In this document: one piece after another, positions 43,162-56,831 of the stretch
How positions within the stretch are numbered: position 1 is the first letter of the stretch
Layout: every line of letters begins with the position of its first letter
Assembly: GCA_025766275.1 (NCBI GenBank)
Contig: JAFKAC010000090.1
Span: 62,001-126,000 of the forward strand
Length of the DNA stretch: 64,000 nt
Reading direction: 5' to 3'
DNA from: Lactarius indigo
Taxonomy: Eukaryota > Basidiomycota > Agaricomycetes > Russulales > Russulaceae
Notes under the pieces: model-generated
Told to the model about the DNA's origin: nothing
Seen by the model: the letters and a program-made list of their open reading frames with translations, nothing else
Database searches by the model: none
Position numbers and translations under genes: made by a program

Positions 43162-44050
43162 CACCTCCCGCCGCGAATGATGGTGGTAAATTAGACTTTA
43201 GGATTGTGGGCGTTGCAAAGTGTGCTCGACATTGCCGTTCTATTTCAGGGATAATGAAAGCGGCCCCCCTCTAGCTTGCTGAATATCGGTCTGATTCGTG
43301 TTCTTGGAATAAGTCGTCACCAGGGGTATGCCACAGCGCGGACGGGACCAGCCAGAAAGAATTGCAGTGGAGAGACAAGTCCATGGTGTCCAAGGAACGA
43401 GCTACAAAGGTATGCCTTGCCAGTGCAGCGTTCTGTGCCGGCACTGCGGTGCACCCTACGCCAAGGGATGACTCTGCACCCTCATTGTCACAGCCACCGA
43501 AGTCGCCGCTAAGATAGCCTTAGCGCCATCACCGCAAAGCGGCCATAGAGCTCACGTTTCGTACTGCCCCCCCTTCTTTAAATCCGAGTATTTGCGTCGA
43601 TTACATTTCCGGCCAGTTTGGGGTCTGTCTGCCGCTCCAGACACTGTTTTGGGACTCTTTCCACATCATGCATCAGGAACTGAAAGGGAGGATTAGAACA
43701 AAAGTCCCCGTTTGTGTGGCAGGTCCAGACGTCGTTTTTTTTTTTTTAAAAAAAAAAAGAAAAACCTGAGAAAGTACGGCCCGGACGTCGTTGAACTTAT
43801 ACACGAACAGTGGTACTGGGTCAACAACTGTGAGCGTAGCTGTTAGGATGGATGGTGCTACTCTCTGAATCAAAAAGAGGGGTCTAATGTTTGATCAGAC
43901 TCAGACACAAAAAGGGATTGAAGTAAAGTCAGGCGGACAAAGTTTATAGTTAGGGTTCTGAATCCCACAGAACACAATAATGAGTTCAAAAAAACAGGAC
44001 GAATGGAAGGCCCATGACGAGGCGTGTTCTGGCGTCCCCGTAGTAAGTAC

Positions 44051-45425
44051 GATCAGGCCCCTTGAATTGAAGAATCAACATCTCCGCATTAAAATTCGTA
44101 CCAAGGGTCGGGTCGCACCATGTCCTTGCCCGTGCCTCTCACTTCCTACTTATCGCCAGTGCCAGTATGAGTGGCACTGAGTAGTAACACCACCAATTAT
44201 TAGTCTCCAGTCGTCATGACCAATCAGATATAATCAGGTTTCAGGTCCCAGACCTCATTGTTCTCGTTAGTGTACCGGTCCCCACTGCAGAAAATGAGAG
44301 GCATGTAACGTCGAATTCCTCTCCGACCCCGCCAAACTTAGAGCCCGACTCAGAGCAAGGTCACGGTTTGAGAGTACGCTTGGAATTCTTAGTCATCACT
44401 TACCTTACTGAGTAAAGATCCCACGCACTTCTCGAATCCCGGACGTGCCATCTCAGATCTCGGATCTCGGTGTCACGGCGTCGACTCGTCCAAGCCATGC
44501 CAGTGCTGATAACTTGAATGCCACTAGTGAGCATAACATACGAGACCCAAGAGCAAGGGAAAGAGCAGCACCTCTCAGCGCATGGGTGCACGATTACCCT
44601 TGCACGCCGTTACCACGTACATCCGTTCCTTGGCACGCCGACCGACATGTATGAACCATGCAATGTAAAGCCACGCTACACCTCTTCTTACCCATGCTCC
44701 TTGCGCAGGACACCCCGCAGAACAGTACACACGCTCACCACTTCTGGGAAAGGTGAAAGAGACACTAATGTCCACACACCATTCTTGAGCCTTGATGCTG
44801 TTTGCAGTCAGTGGTGTGGTCCCCAGGTGGGTTGTAGTGCTACTTCTTGGTGCTAGATTCCTGGACCTCTTAAAGATCTTGGAATTTTTTCAGTTCATTT
44901 ATATATATATTTTTCAAGTATATGTAGGCCTCGGCAAATCTACCAATGGGGTTCTCGAAACTCCACCTGCCAAAAGAAATTCGTCTGGGGTCCCATCGAT
45001 ATGAAAATGCTGTAAATTTTTGCAACGTGCGTGAACGATAGAATAAGGCGTAGACATATGAAGGATCGGGCTGTACCAGGAGCTGGCACCTGTGCGTTAT
45101 CTCCACGGTCATGCGATCCGAGCTCCCCCTCCACTTCACCGCATTGCGCTATTAGCCGCAAGTAGGTCTGTCACCGGCATTGTCTGGTCCTGCTACCAGA
45201 TAGGGTAATGATCTCAATGACCGTTCGATTTTTTCAGATTCGTAACATCTGGACGGGTTTGTACTCGTGGTATTCGATGCGAAGTTCGGAACGCGATGGT
45301 GTCGCCGCTCCGTAGTTGTTTACTTCACTGTGTCCCTTTTAACCCTCTCGCCTTCCCCCTGGAATTAATGGAGTCCCCCTCCCCCCCTTTGAAAATCCTC
45401 TCTCTTTCAGCGCAGCCAATAGTCC
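44051..45425. other. Intergenic, no gene seen; 3' part is the ABC transporter promoter
   Basis: No frame with a domain. CT-rich tracts lie at about 45344-45415 just before the transporter ATG. An AT run (TATATATATATTTTTC) is at about 44899-44916. Confidence 0.4.
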
Positions 45426-48400
45426 ATGTCCGACTTGCAGGAAGTTACGCTGCGTGACCAGAGCGTCAGCTCCCTACCACCTGCCCCCGAGGACGCGCAA
45501 GTCATCGACCCTCCACTAATCGCTCCTCAGGTAACAGGACCCGATGTAAACTCTTCGGGTTCGCACGTTCCAGTTGGTTACTTCGATGAAGAAGGCGTAG
45601 GCCAGCTTCGACGTACCCTCACCCACCTCTCGGAGCCCGCGCTTGGCCCTGGGACTGTATTTTCGGAGTCGTCCGAGACACTCTCAGTGCCTGCTACTGG
45701 GCCCTTTGACTTCGAGAAGACCCTTCGGACCATCATGAAAAGGTACATCATTGCCTCAGCCCCATATCTCTCCTCGTGACTAAATGGGGCTTTAGGCAGG
45801 GCCGTGCAGGTATTCATTCGCGGGAGCTTGGTGTCATGTTTAAGGACCTCCGCGTCGTCGGCTTGGGGGCTGCCACCAGCTACCAGCCTACCTTTGGTTC
45901 TTTCTTCAACCCTAAGGTCATCTTTGAGAAGATCCAGGCCTCACGTCACCCCCCCTTGCGCGATATCCTCATTGGCTTCGAAGGTGTTGTTCGCCCGGGG
46001 GAAATGTTGCGTATGTAATTTTTTCTAACTTTTGCCATGAGTCAAGCATGATTTTCTCAATCAATCTCAGTCGTCCTGGGGAGCCCAGGCTCGGGATGCA
46101 GCACGTTTCTGAAAACGCTCACCAATCAGCGCGCAGAGTATCATCTCGTAGAAGGTGAAGTGTATTATGACTCTTTCACACCAGAATCCATTGCCAAGCA
46201 CTACCGCGGCGATGTCGTCTACTCCCCAGAGGACGACGTACATTTCCCCACGCTTACGGTCGATGAAACGCTCCGGTTTGCGGCCAAGATGCGTGCGCCG
46301 CACAATCGCTTGGAAGGGCGTCTGCGTGGTGAATTTGTAAAGAGAATAACGGACATCACGCAAACCGTTTTCGGTTTGCGACACGTGAAGAACACGCCCG
46401 TTGGCGATGCGGTTATCCATGGAGTGTCTGGCGGCGAGAAGAAGCGTGTTTCAATAAGCGAGGCATTGACGCTTCGTTCCAGAATCACGGCATGGGACAA
46501 GTAGGTATTGCCGCAGCAGTGTTTGGACGTGCTTAATATCATTTCCTACGACAGTTCCACTCGAGGTCTCGACGCTTCGACGGCCCTCGAGTTTGTTCGT
46601 GCACTGCGCATAGCAACCGACGTGGCGCATATATCCAACATCGTGTCAATTTATCAAGCTGCAGAGTCATTATACCGGAATTTCGACAAAGTCTGTGTCA
46701 TTTATGACGGCAGGATGGTATACTTTGGGCGTGTAGACCAGGCTCGGCAATATTTCATCGATCTCGGTTTTGAACCAGCACACCGGCAGACCACCTCAGA
46801 TTTCCTTGTTGCTGGTATGTCGCTTGCTTTTACTTGTAGATTTTGCTCAATATTCCCTCCCACATGTGCGCTAGTCACGAATCCCCTCGCACGCACGGTC
46901 CGCGAGGACTTCAAAGGTCCAGTCCCACAGACAGCTGCCGAATTCGCCTCTGCCTTCTTGGCATCGAAAGCGAGTGTAGCGAATCGCATGGACATGGACG
47001 CGTACTTCAAAGAGTTTGTTGGTCACCCTGAGCGTGCCCTCGCATACGAACAAAGCGCAATGGCGGAGCACGCGACTACGCAACGCAAGGAGAGCCCCTA
47101 CACGATATCCGTCCCCATGCAGGTTCGCGCCGTCATGCTGCGCCGCCTGCAAATTCTGCGTGGCCACTTCGCCACACAATTGATTATCCTCATGTACGTA
47201 TTCTCGTCTACAAAGCGATTCTAATATTCTGCACTAATCCCAACCAGTACTTACATTGTACAGGCTCTTGTCAATGGTTCTATCTTTTTCAGGCTGAAGG
47301 ATGAGACATCCCAGTACTTCTCGCGTGGGGGTGTTCTCTTCTTGTACGTCGTCACATGTTGCGTCCTCACTTCCGCTCTGTAACAAACTCATCTTGCTAG
47401 TGCTATACTTTGGGCGGCATTGTCTTCAATCGCCGAGATCCCAGCTCTCTTCGCACAGCGACCAATTGTACTAAAGCATGCCAGAGCTGCAATGTACCAT
47501 CCATTCATCGAAGCTGCCGCCCTTACCATCGTTGACGTGCCAATCACCTTCTTCACGATTATGATATTCTCATTCATCCTCTACTTCATGGCTGGTTTGC
47601 AGGCCTCTGCGGGCCAGTTTTTGTAGGCACTATTTCTGCCCTATCTCGTTCCGGTGGCTCATGGACTCTGTCGCAGCACTTTCTTCCTATTTGTCTTTAC
47701 GATGGCGTTGGTAATGAAGGCGTGGTTCCGTTGCGTGGCAGCAGCTTTCGGATCTCCAGCGCCTGCACAGACAATTGCCGGTCTCATGTTGCTCATGCTT
47801 ATCCTCTACACCGGGTATACAATCCCGAAGCCGTCGATGACTGGCGCGTTGAAGTGGATCTCGTATATTAACGTAAGTGATTGTCAGTAGAAGCTCTTAC
47901 CCGTGCTTATATCTGAATAGCCGATCCGATACGGATTTGAGGGGCTTATGTCCAACGAGTTTCATACACTCAATGGAACATGCTCAAACCTTGTACCGAG
48001 TGGTACTGGATATGAAAATGTGTCTCTCACGAACCAGGTTTGCGGGACTGTCGGCTCTATTCCTGGCCAAGGCACCTTGGACGGCAATCGTTTTATCGCA
48101 CTCTCATACGACTATTCCTACACCCATATCTGGCGGGTAAGTTATCTGACACTTTAACATTAATGTTCGTAGTGACTGACATAGGAGTAGAACTATGGCA
48201 TTGTCGTCGGCTTTGGCGTCGCATTTATCACAGCACTTCTTTTTTTCGCCGAGTACAACACGCATTTGAGTGGCGAAACGAGTGTCATGCTCTTCAAGCG
48301 AGGGACGAGGGCTCCGGTCGTGCACAGAGCCCAAGAGAAATATGGCACAACTGATGAGGAGAAAGGCGTTCCAGAATCACGAGATGCGACGGAGACGATC

Positions 48401-50898
48401 GGTATCGAGGGAGGAACATCCAATACGGATGTCGCTGTTCCCATGATGTCAGACGTGTTCACGTGGAGGCACGTCGAGTATGACATTCGACTGGGTAAAG
48501 GAGAGACCCGTCGTCTCCTCGAGGACATTTCTGGTTACGTTGCACCGGGAAAGCTCACAGCGCTCATGGGAGAATCTGGAGCGGGAAAAGTCAGTGCACT
48601 CCAAATATAGCAACCCGAATTCACGCTCATCTCTTTTCCTCAGTCCACGCTCTTGAATGTCCTCGCTGAGCGCCAGGCAGCTGGCGTTGTCGGTGGTGAG
48701 AGGCTGGTCAACGGGTACCCCTTACCGAGCGATTTCCAAGCCCAAACGTGAGCTCGAACGCCGTTTTGTCGCTTGTGTTGATTCTGACGTACCGGGTTGC
48801 CACAGAGGGTACGTTCAACAGATGGACACGCATTTGGCTCAGACAACCGTACGCGAAGCGCTGCTCTTCTCTGCAAAACTGCGACAGCCGCCGACAGTGC
48901 CTCTCAAAGAGAAAGAAGCATAGTGAGTAATGGTCGAGAAGTATCTCTGAGCCAGTATTAACGGGCTGTATTTAGCGTTGACACGGTGCTTAAAATGTGC
49001 GGTCTGGAGAAATTTGCTGATGCCATTGTGGGTTCGCTCGGGGTCGAACATAGGAAACGGACAACTATTGGAGTGGAGCTCGCAGCCAAGGTACGTAGCG
49101 TAGGACCCAGCCCCAAGTCATCTGATCATGACTCCCTGCAAGCCCAAATTGCTTCTCTTCTTAGATGAACCGACGTCCGGACTTGATTCACAGAGCGCTT
49201 GGGCTATTGTCAGCTTCCTGCGCGAATTAGCTGATCACGGTCAGGCAATCCTGTGCACGTGAGGCGATCGCCTGTGAATATTCTCGTCGCTTTGTACGCT
49301 AATTCGGGATCGGTTTTTAGTATTCATCAGCCTTCGGCGGAGCTATTCCAGGAATTCGACAGGCTTCTGCTACTTCGGAAAGGAGGCCAGACAGTTTACT
49401 TTGGCGATATCGGGACAAACTCTACCACTCTCATCGATTATTTCCAGACAAATGGAGGGCGGCCCTGTCCGCCCGACGCGAACCCGTAGGTGACCAGTAA
49501 ATTAAAAATGATATCTTCGTCTAACAGTTTGAGAAGTGCTGAATATATTCTTGACGTCATTGGGGCAGGTGCCACTGCCACCACCGATACTGACTGGCAT
49601 AGCAAATGGAAGAGCTCTCCCCAAGCCAAAGCAGTTGAGAAAGAACTCGATGCTCTCCTTGAGGTCGGACGAAAACGCCATGCTGTTGACACAGAGCGGC
49701 ACTCGGAGTTCTCAACATCATGGATATTCCAAGTCAAGACGCTCTGGAAACGTGGCATCGTCCGCCACTGGCGTGATCCCACATACCTGGTGGCCAAGCT
49801 TGCGTTGAACGTCGTTGCAGCGCTTTTTGTTGGATTCACATTCTTTCAGGCTAAGGATTCTATCCAGGGGACTCAGAATAAGATCTTTGTAAGCCCTGAC
49901 CGCTAGTTCCCTTCTAATACTGGCTCATCGACGTGTATGAACAGGCCGTGTTTATGAGCCTCCTCGTGAGCTCACCCCTATCAAACCAGATCCAAGGCCC
50001 ATTCATCGAGACCAGACGGGTTTATGAGATTCGCGAACGTCCAAGCCGAATGTATAGCTGGACGGCTCTCGTTACCGCTCAAATCCTTGGCGAGCTCCCC
50101 CTTAATATCATTGGCTCTTCTATATTCTTCCTAATATGGTACGGGCTCGTCGGATTCCCTTCGAGCCGTGCCGGATACTCGTATTTGATGTTCGGCATCA
50201 TGTACCCCATGTACTACACCACCTTCTCCCAATGGGTTGCTGCCATGTCACCGAACCAAGCAATTGGCGCACAAATGTCTAGCTTCTTCTTCAGCTTTGT
50301 CATCATCTTGTCGGTTCCTTTCTACTTTAAACCTGATCTTGCTCTAACTCGACGATAGCGACGGCGTACTGCAGCCATACAAGCATCTTGGCGGCTGGAA
50401 GTGGATGTATCGCACCTCACCTTACAGTTACCTCATGGAAGGACTATTGGCCCAAGGTACCTCACTCTCGTCTCATCTATTCTCGCTCTATACTGACCGC
50501 ACTTTCAGCACTTGGCCACTCTGAGATTACCTGCGCACGCGTAGAATATGTTACTGTCAGGCCACCCCGAGGGCAAACGTGCCGGCAGTACCTGAGCAAG
50601 TTCATCAGCACAACAGGTGGCTACGTGATGAACCCGAGCGCCACGGATAATTGCCAGTTTTGCTCGTATCGGACCACAGACGAGTTCTTACGTTCGAACT
50701 CGAACATATTCTGGAGTCATCATTGGCGTAACTTCGGGTTCATGTGGATATACATCGGATTTAACGTACGTTCTCATTCACGTCATCACGCTCGTCAGCA
50801 AGCTCACATCCAACGCGTAGATATTTGCCGTTTATGCTATGACTTACATCTTCCGTATTCGCGGACCTGCCAAATTTTTCTTTCGCAGGCGTTCATAA
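45426..50898 (+). CDS. PDR-type (ABCG) full-size ABC transporter A
   Basis: The gene is split by about 17-20 short introns, e.g. 45743-45795 and 46011-46070. Order is NBD1-TMD1-NBD2-TMD2, the reverse order typical of PDR proteins. NBD1 has the fungal-type Walker [11 protein letters not shown], signature [10 protein letters not shown] and ITAWDKSTRGLD. TMD1 ends with a large Cys-containing external loop ([11 protein letters not shown]...NQVCGTV). NBD2 has GESGAGKST (split by an intron at about 48591-48643), [18 protein letters not shown] and [16 protein letters not shown]2 runs from about 49790 and ends [14 protein letters not shown] at TAA 50896. All motifs are intact, so it is probably a working plasma-membrane drug or metabolite exporter. 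A close paralogue lies inverted at 60098 onward. Confidence 0.93.
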
Positions 50899-51429
50899 AC
50901 CCTCATCATTACCTACATGATCTATGACTATTTCCCCTTACCCCTCCCTCGACCACTATCAGTCAGACACTTCGAATATCTCGCTCAAATCTGCTCCAAA
51001 TTTGAGATATAGTGTCTAGTCATACCCCCTAACTCTCTCTTCTCTTTAAGTCTCACCTTAGAGTAGTTCGAACGTGATCGTATATTCCGTTACGCGTTAC
51101 TACGCATCTCGTGAGTTCGATGTTTGATCCTCTCGTGATTACGATCGTTTTCAGTTGTGAGCTGCGCAACACTCTCCCTTTGTTGCCGCCCACAAAGTAA
51201 GAAAGGCTGGAGATACAGAACCCTACGTCGCACATTGCTGACTATATACACTGTAACTAATTAATACAGACCACGAGCAACTGACCATCGAAATTCCGTA
51301 TATGAAGAGATCCCAAAATGTATATACCCGATCTCTGACTGCCAGGTTTATTTGGCGTTGATACACTATCAACCCATATGATTTCCCCTCCGTCTCATCC
51401 CTGTCGCTTTGCTACCTTCCAAACCTATT
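50899..51429. other. Intergenic between ABC transporter A and the membrane protein gene
   Basis: The 3' ends of a plus and a minus gene face each other here. I see AT-rich sequence without a gene. Likely poly(A) regions cannot be pinned down. Confidence 0.4.
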
Positions 51430-53043
51430 TTACGGGATATCAGGACTCAATGCGTGCGCATATTCCTTTGCGCCTCCAGCGCTCTGTGTCCCCTCTCCGA
51501 GGTAGTTCTGCTGTTTTGAGAACCCGAAAGGACTGCTTTGTGGCTCTCTTAGCTGGTTCGTAGCAGCTGTCTCGAATGTTGGGCGGTTGGAAAAGGGGTA
51601 ATCGACAAGTCCACGGTATGTGCGGGATGCACCAATTGACATCATGCTCACTGAGCCACGAGAAGATAAGGTTAAAGAAGTGTACGAAATATCCGAACAG
51701 TGGATCGACTCACGTCCGACAACCTGGAACATCTGGGTCGACGTATATGACTAGATTCGTGAGATTCTCCTTATAGAAGTCAACGGACACACCATATTAA
51801 ATGGGTCTGCCGGGGCGGGACCATGCTGAGAAAGTGGTGATTTCATAAGAAAGAGTATCACATACCATTCAGTTCCAAAGCAATGAAGACCTGCAAGTCA
51901 ACGCAGAGCATCAGCGACAGGTTGTAAACCCAACTCGAAGATGAAGACACACTGCAGGGGGTATCTCTGCGAGAGCGACGACAAGCACCCATGCCAAACC
52001 CTATATTTCGCGTCAATTGATCAAAACACAATATGGGGACGAAGAGGGAAAAAAACGTCTACCTGCGCATACATGAGCTGAAAGATGCCGCCACTCCGAA
52101 CTTTCCAACGCAACAAACCAACGAGCAGTAGCGTGAGGAAGAGGAGGTCCATAGCAAGTGTGGAGAAAGTGCTGATATTGGTGCGAAATGTATCTTGAAT
52201 CACACATACACTTCCGGTCCAACCACCACGAGACTTGACCGTGCCTGAGAACGTGTTCGAGAAGACCCAAGGCGACATGAACTGAGAAATAGACGCACTA
52301 TAAACGTAGATGATGAAGTTAGATAGCCAGGAAGTAAAGGCGATTGCAATGATGCTCTTGTTATGCTCCCAGAGCGCAGTGCTAAGAACACTTGTTCAGA
52401 CAGGCGAAACAATGTCGACGAGCGAGTAATCACTCACATGCGCAGAGCAATAAGCGCTGAGGCGAACAAAAGTGTCAAGTACGCAGATACCTGCGTGCGA
52501 GTTAGAACAAAAACAATATTGTTGGGACAGCGGGCGTCTTACAAAGGTCATGACGGTCACTGCCTAAATGAAAATTCGGTCTTCTCTTTCCATAAAAACG
52601 GCATAAAAGATGGGGGGGAGAGGTTCTTACCTGACAGTTAATTTTGTGAGACGTATCGAATCCGAGAAACTGGACAATAATGAGGGACAGGGAGGACCAA
52701 CGACATCCCAGATATAGCTAAGGGTTTGAAATTGATCGCCGAGACTTCTTATTAGGTCGAAGAGGAACGTACTGGAGACGTCCAAGTTAGCTTGCGCTTT
52801 CCCATCAAGATGGAGTACTCGAAGTCAAGATTCAGGACAAACTCCCAACTGATGAGAGATGAGAAATGCAGAACCAAAAGTAAATGAGACGGCCCACATG
52901 TACACGCCACCCATGAAGTGGGTGAGCTTGATGAGAACAACTGCGACGCAATGAGTAAAATCAATGGAACTCTCCTCTGAGTCCAATGAGAACGAACCAA
53001 GATCCGCGAGAACGCGGGCAGGATCATGCCAGTTGACAGTCAT
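51430..53043 (-). CDS. Multi-pass membrane protein of a basidiomycete-specific family, unknown function
   Basis: Exons joined by short introns read from ATG 53043: TVNWHDPARVLADLGSF, then VAVVLIKLTHFMGGVYM, WEFVLNLDFEYSILMGKRKL, CRWSSLSLIIVQFLGFDTSH with KINCQ, VSAYLTLLFASALIALRM and SIIAIAFTSWLSNFIIYVYS. These are followed by LAMDLLFLTLLLVGLLRW, GLAWVLVVALAEIPPAVFIALELNDPFN and a soluble C tail from MMSIGASRTYRGLVDY ending at the stop 51430. About seven hydrophobic helices and the LTHF..GVYMWE and DPFN motifs match a large family in mushrooms that I know only as uncharacterised. It is expected in a cell membrane. No break was seen, but exon ends are my reading. Confidence 0.72.
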
Positions 53044-54249
53044 GGTACGGGACGGGTTGATGGGGTCGTTAACTCGGTAGAGAAGGTTTATGTGTTCGCA
53101 TCGAGCACAGGTCTTATTAACACTAAGAGAAGTAGAACGCTGTCCGACAATGAGAAGACGACAATTCATCACAGTTTGTTCCGTGATAACCAACAGTCAC
53201 CACAAGCGCCCGCCGGTAGTACGTCGAGGGAGGTATGGGTACACTGTTCTGTAAGGCTGAGGGTCTTTCGAAATGGATACACCACAGAGACACCAAGAAC
53301 CAGTAACTGCTCCTATGGGACCCCCACGATTGAGATGGGGAGTATACTGTCGCTGCCATTACTCTGATAATGAAATGTCCCGAGACAAGAAGCAGAGCTT
53401 TGGATCAACTCTGTCATGATGCTCCACGTATATGATAGTACCTGATCAGCTGTGATCTAGTGGTGGCGTGCACTGGCATGTAACTTGTGACTAGCTTGCA
53501 AGCTTGACTCGGTAAGGTAAGCCTAGAAACAAAAGGCTATGCACAGAGAAGCCGGATTCGGTGGATTATGGCACGACAAAATTGGAAGAATGAAGAATAT
53601 CGAACACCATGATCGTCGTGTCAAGCCCGGGCTCAGCTCAGGCTCATGCAAGGCCATTGGTAATGACTAAGCAGACGAGGCGATTCCAAAATTTTCTACC
53701 GACTCGGTCCGGATTGCCCATCTGCCACCCTCATCTGACCCCAGTACAACACAGTTCCTGATAAGCGCATCAGTAGTCAGGACGCCCACCCTTCAGGTGG
53801 AAACTTATAACTATTGTATAATCACCCGCAGATTCCGTTAACCGGGTGTTGATTACATCAACGTAAACCTTGCGTGCCCCGAAAGATATTGTGGACAGTG
53901 CATTAGACGTGCGGGTATATATTGACCGAGTTTTAATTGAGGATGACGTCGGACAGTAGGTAATATAGGTCTAGAGGCTGTGGGTACAAATACATGGTCG
54001 AGCCAGAAAGTGTTTATTCATTTGGAAGAAATACAAGGGAGGTTGAGACATGGTTTGTGCGACACGGAAAAGTGGTGTATGTAATAGTGTGAATGGATCG
54101 TGGATACTGTGTTTGTCTGACTCAGAATAGGTGCAGCAGAAAGGAATAGGTCGCGTTACCAAGTTGGAACAGGGAAACATTGCGCTTCTGGCGGCAAGTC
54201 AGTTTGTATGAAATCTGGTTCGTGTGTGTACCGCCTTCCTCCGTTGTTG
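53044..54249. other. No supported gene
   Basis: Several short frames in unrelated registers; the longest overlap the neighbouring gene's 5' region. AT-rich blocks lie near 53800-53960. Nothing recognisable. Confidence 0.45.
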
Positions 54250-54486
54250 TTAGTCTCTCAACGCGATTGGATTCTTCTGTCGCCGCGCACTTTGTTCTGC
54301 GTTTTTGGTGAGCGCCGCTTTTTCTAATATTGTGTGGTGTTCTTCAGATAATTGATAGACAGCTTCCTCCATTTTCGCACGAGACCACTTTTCAGCGCAC
54401 GAAAAGGTACAGCTTGGGAGGGCGTTCTTGATGTCGGCCATTGTTAAACATCTCAGAGTAGACGACAGGTCGCTTGATGGCTCCAT
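54250..54486 (-). CDS. Small hypothetical protein, 78 residues
   Basis: ATG-started frame with a plausible soluble helical product: RCLTMADIKNALPSCTFSC, then KWSRAKMEEAVYQLSEEHHTILEKAAL and a basic Gln/Arg-rich end. The DIK..LP..C pattern followed by a helical EEAV segment resembles fragments that I have seen repeatedly in mushroom genomes, but I cannot name it. A truncated copy of a larger gene is possible. The following 54487-55985 shows no gene. Confidence 0.35.
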   Translation of the reverse strand: MEPSSDLSSTLRCLTMADIKNALPSCTFSCAEKWSRAKMEEAVYQLSEEHHTILEKAALTKNAEQSARRQKNPIALRD

Positions 54487-56199
54487 GTTCGTGGTAAGCA
54501 GGGTTTACGTGGCTATGAATGTGCTTTCCCCTGTTTTTGTGACACAGAAACTGCTTACATTGGTTTCAGATAGTCCTTCAGCAGGATGACTTGGAAGAGT
54601 GCAGCCCCTGTCTAGGTTTCGGTTCGCTTCCGAGTCTACTCTCTTGGGTGGTTGTCACGTGCACTCACATCGTTTTTATCACCACAGCCAGTACGGTCTG
54701 GTGCACAGGACACAGCCAAAACTGACAGCTTTCAGAATCGCTAAACTGGGGCCATATAGGTCGGACAGAAACAGCTGGGCTGGATACTGTCCCAGGTCGT
54801 ATTCCATGGGAATGGACAAGATGGAGGCGAGGGAAATGGAGAAAAAGGGGGAATAGTAGGGGCGGACGTAGTACATTTCTACGTCCGTTGACATACATCA
54901 CTGAAGGGGGGAAACCTATGGTGCACCACAAATGGCATGCTGATTGTCCGAGAAAAAGTCCGTATTGAAAACTTGGTTGCGTTCGACGACGACGTCCAAC
55001 CAGACTTACCTTGTGCTGCATAGACTTAGGGGGGTGCAGGAGGTGCCTACAGCACGGAGCAAGCTGACGGTTCCTATTGTGAGAGGAACTGTAGGGGGTC
55101 AGTCTGAATTGGCCCTAAAAGCAGATGGGTGCTACGTGACATCAAAGTTCGCATGTCAGGAAAGGACACGTATTGTAAAGCGAGAACGGAGGAAATGGGT
55201 ACGCACGGTTTTTTTTTTTTCAGGATAAGAAGTTACCGAAAACATACTGTATGTACAGCCTGTTTGGTGGCGCGAGTTCGACAACATAAATGCAAGTTAA
55301 TGTAGACCGAAATTTGCATGAAATGAAAGGGCAGTTGACGGCAGTCTTTGCGATTCGCTGTTCAGCTTCTTCGATGGGAGTTCCATCCCGCGCTGGGTGA
55401 AGCGTGGATGAGATTCTGAGAGGCGCGGCATGGAAGGGTGGTGCCGTTGGTAATACGATAACATTGGGCTGTACTAAGTAGGTGACATGGGGAGAGTCGT
55501 GTATGGACGCTATGTACGAGAGACCAGCAGTGGCAGACGGATGGTGCGTAAGAGATCAGGCGAAAGCGCGAAGCGCTCCTCGATCGAAAAGGAGAATCCA
55601 TATGGCCGAGGCGAGGTCGCGACGGGAGGGTGGGACCCTTCCGGAGCGACTGGATGAGCGTCGGTAAACACAGTGGACCTCATCATCGATCCAATTATCT
55701 AATGGGTGTGGTGGGCGGGTTAAAACGAAAGTAATCCCGGTTTTTCAGACCGGTTGAAAAGCAGGGCGGGCAGGTGGTGGCACAGGAATGCGCACGTGCC
55801 GCTTCGCCCGCTCACTCAAAGACTGTGCTCTAAGGCCTAAGGCACCGCTCGTGCCTCGCTCTGCTACTGTTGATCGAGATCGAAGTCTTACGTACATACA
55901 TTCATTTTGCTCCTGTTTGCGATCTGCATCTACTGATTTCGACTCAGGATATGCCTTGTCAACTTGAAGCAAGGTGACTATGCGTCGGTGGTCGTTCTTC
56001 GCGACAATCGAGTCTGCAACTCCGCAAGGATAACAACTCAACACCACACTGTTTTCCACGTTACGCGCCACAATTTTCATACATTCAACGACTACACGAC
56101 AACTAACCAATCTGGGCGCTTCGAGAAACTTTTTCTTTTTGAGAGGCTGGAAAGGGTTGTCAGTCAGTAGCGGAAAGTGTTCCGGTGGCTTACTACCAT

Positions 56200-56643
56200 T
56201 TAGGCGATGATAACCCGAACCGTGAGGTCCTTGCCGTCAGCCACAACGTACTCAAACGAAAACTTGCGGCCTTGCAAGTCGGAAGTCTCGTAAGAAGTCA
56301 GCTGCCTCTCCCTCTGCTTCTCCATGTTGGGGTGGTCCTTGCTATAATACTGCGGATTAATGACGCAAGCGGTTTGGTCGTTCTTGAGGTTCGTGATGAT
56401 GTCGCCCCATCGCTTGTTGTTGTGGACCCCCAAAGTGATGATACAGCCCTCGCCATTTTTGGACAGAAGGCGAAGGGCGCCGGATGTTCCGCTGCCGTTC
56501 ATCCTGAGTATGTTGCAACCGTCGACATCGCTCCAGGTTCCACCATTGGCGAAGTTCCACACAGTCTTCTCGACGACGTGGAAGAGCTCGTTCTGGTGGG
56601 GATTGGTCTGGAAGATCAGCACCTTGATTTGATAGTTGCTCAT
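56200..56643 (-). CDS. Fungal fruit-body lectin 3
   Basis: Single-exon, 147 residues, the near-twin of lectin 2; the only residue change that I see is Leu at position 20. It has the same family blocks (NGGTWSDVDG, SGTSGALR, HNNKRWGDII, INPQYYSKDH) and the same TVRVIIA C terminus, and no signal peptide. Several silent changes separate the two genes. It is intact and presumably expressed, with the same promoter elements. Confidence 0.93.
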   Translation of the reverse strand: MSNYQIKVLIFQTNPHQNELFHVVEKTVWNFANGGTWSDVDGCNILRMNGSGTSGALRLLSKNGEGCIITLGVHNNKRWGDIITNLKNDQTACVINPQYYSKDHPNMEKQRERQLTSYETSDLQGRKFSFEYVVADGKDLTVRVIIA

Positions 56644-56831
56644 TTCTGTAACTAATGAGCGTCGGAGAGAGAGCGAAGCGACAGTTACGACGGGACAGCC
56701 AGTTGCCTGTCAGTCATATTCGAAGAGATGTAGCACAGGAGACAGCACACCTTTTGTATGGTCGGTTTGTATGGTTGGTTTGTATGGTTCAGGAGTAAGG
56801 AGCCTAGTGGGAAGAGCGATGACAGGGGGGG

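Larger units (their letters stand above)
42054..44050. repeat. Segmental duplication, copy 1 (lectin 2 unit)
   Basis: It matches 55990-58260 from the GTTCTTCGCGACAATCGA phrase through the lectin gene and promoter to the ACGAATGGAAGG phrase near 44005. The match is near-identical for about 42270-43315 and weaker on both sides, with about 100-200 bases of insertion in the other copy near 57260-57420. A T12A12-type run (43737-43760) is unique to this copy. Confidence 0.8.

Noticed and set aside
43736..43762. Poly-T followed by poly-A run as a terminator or hairpin
   Set aside because: A T-run/A-run in a eukaryotic intergenic region has no terminator meaning here and is absent from the sister duplication, so it is simple-sequence expansion.
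44400..44470. Possible tRNA from a TCTCGAATCCCGG-like B-box phrase
   Set aside because: No matching A box or acceptor stem could be found around it.
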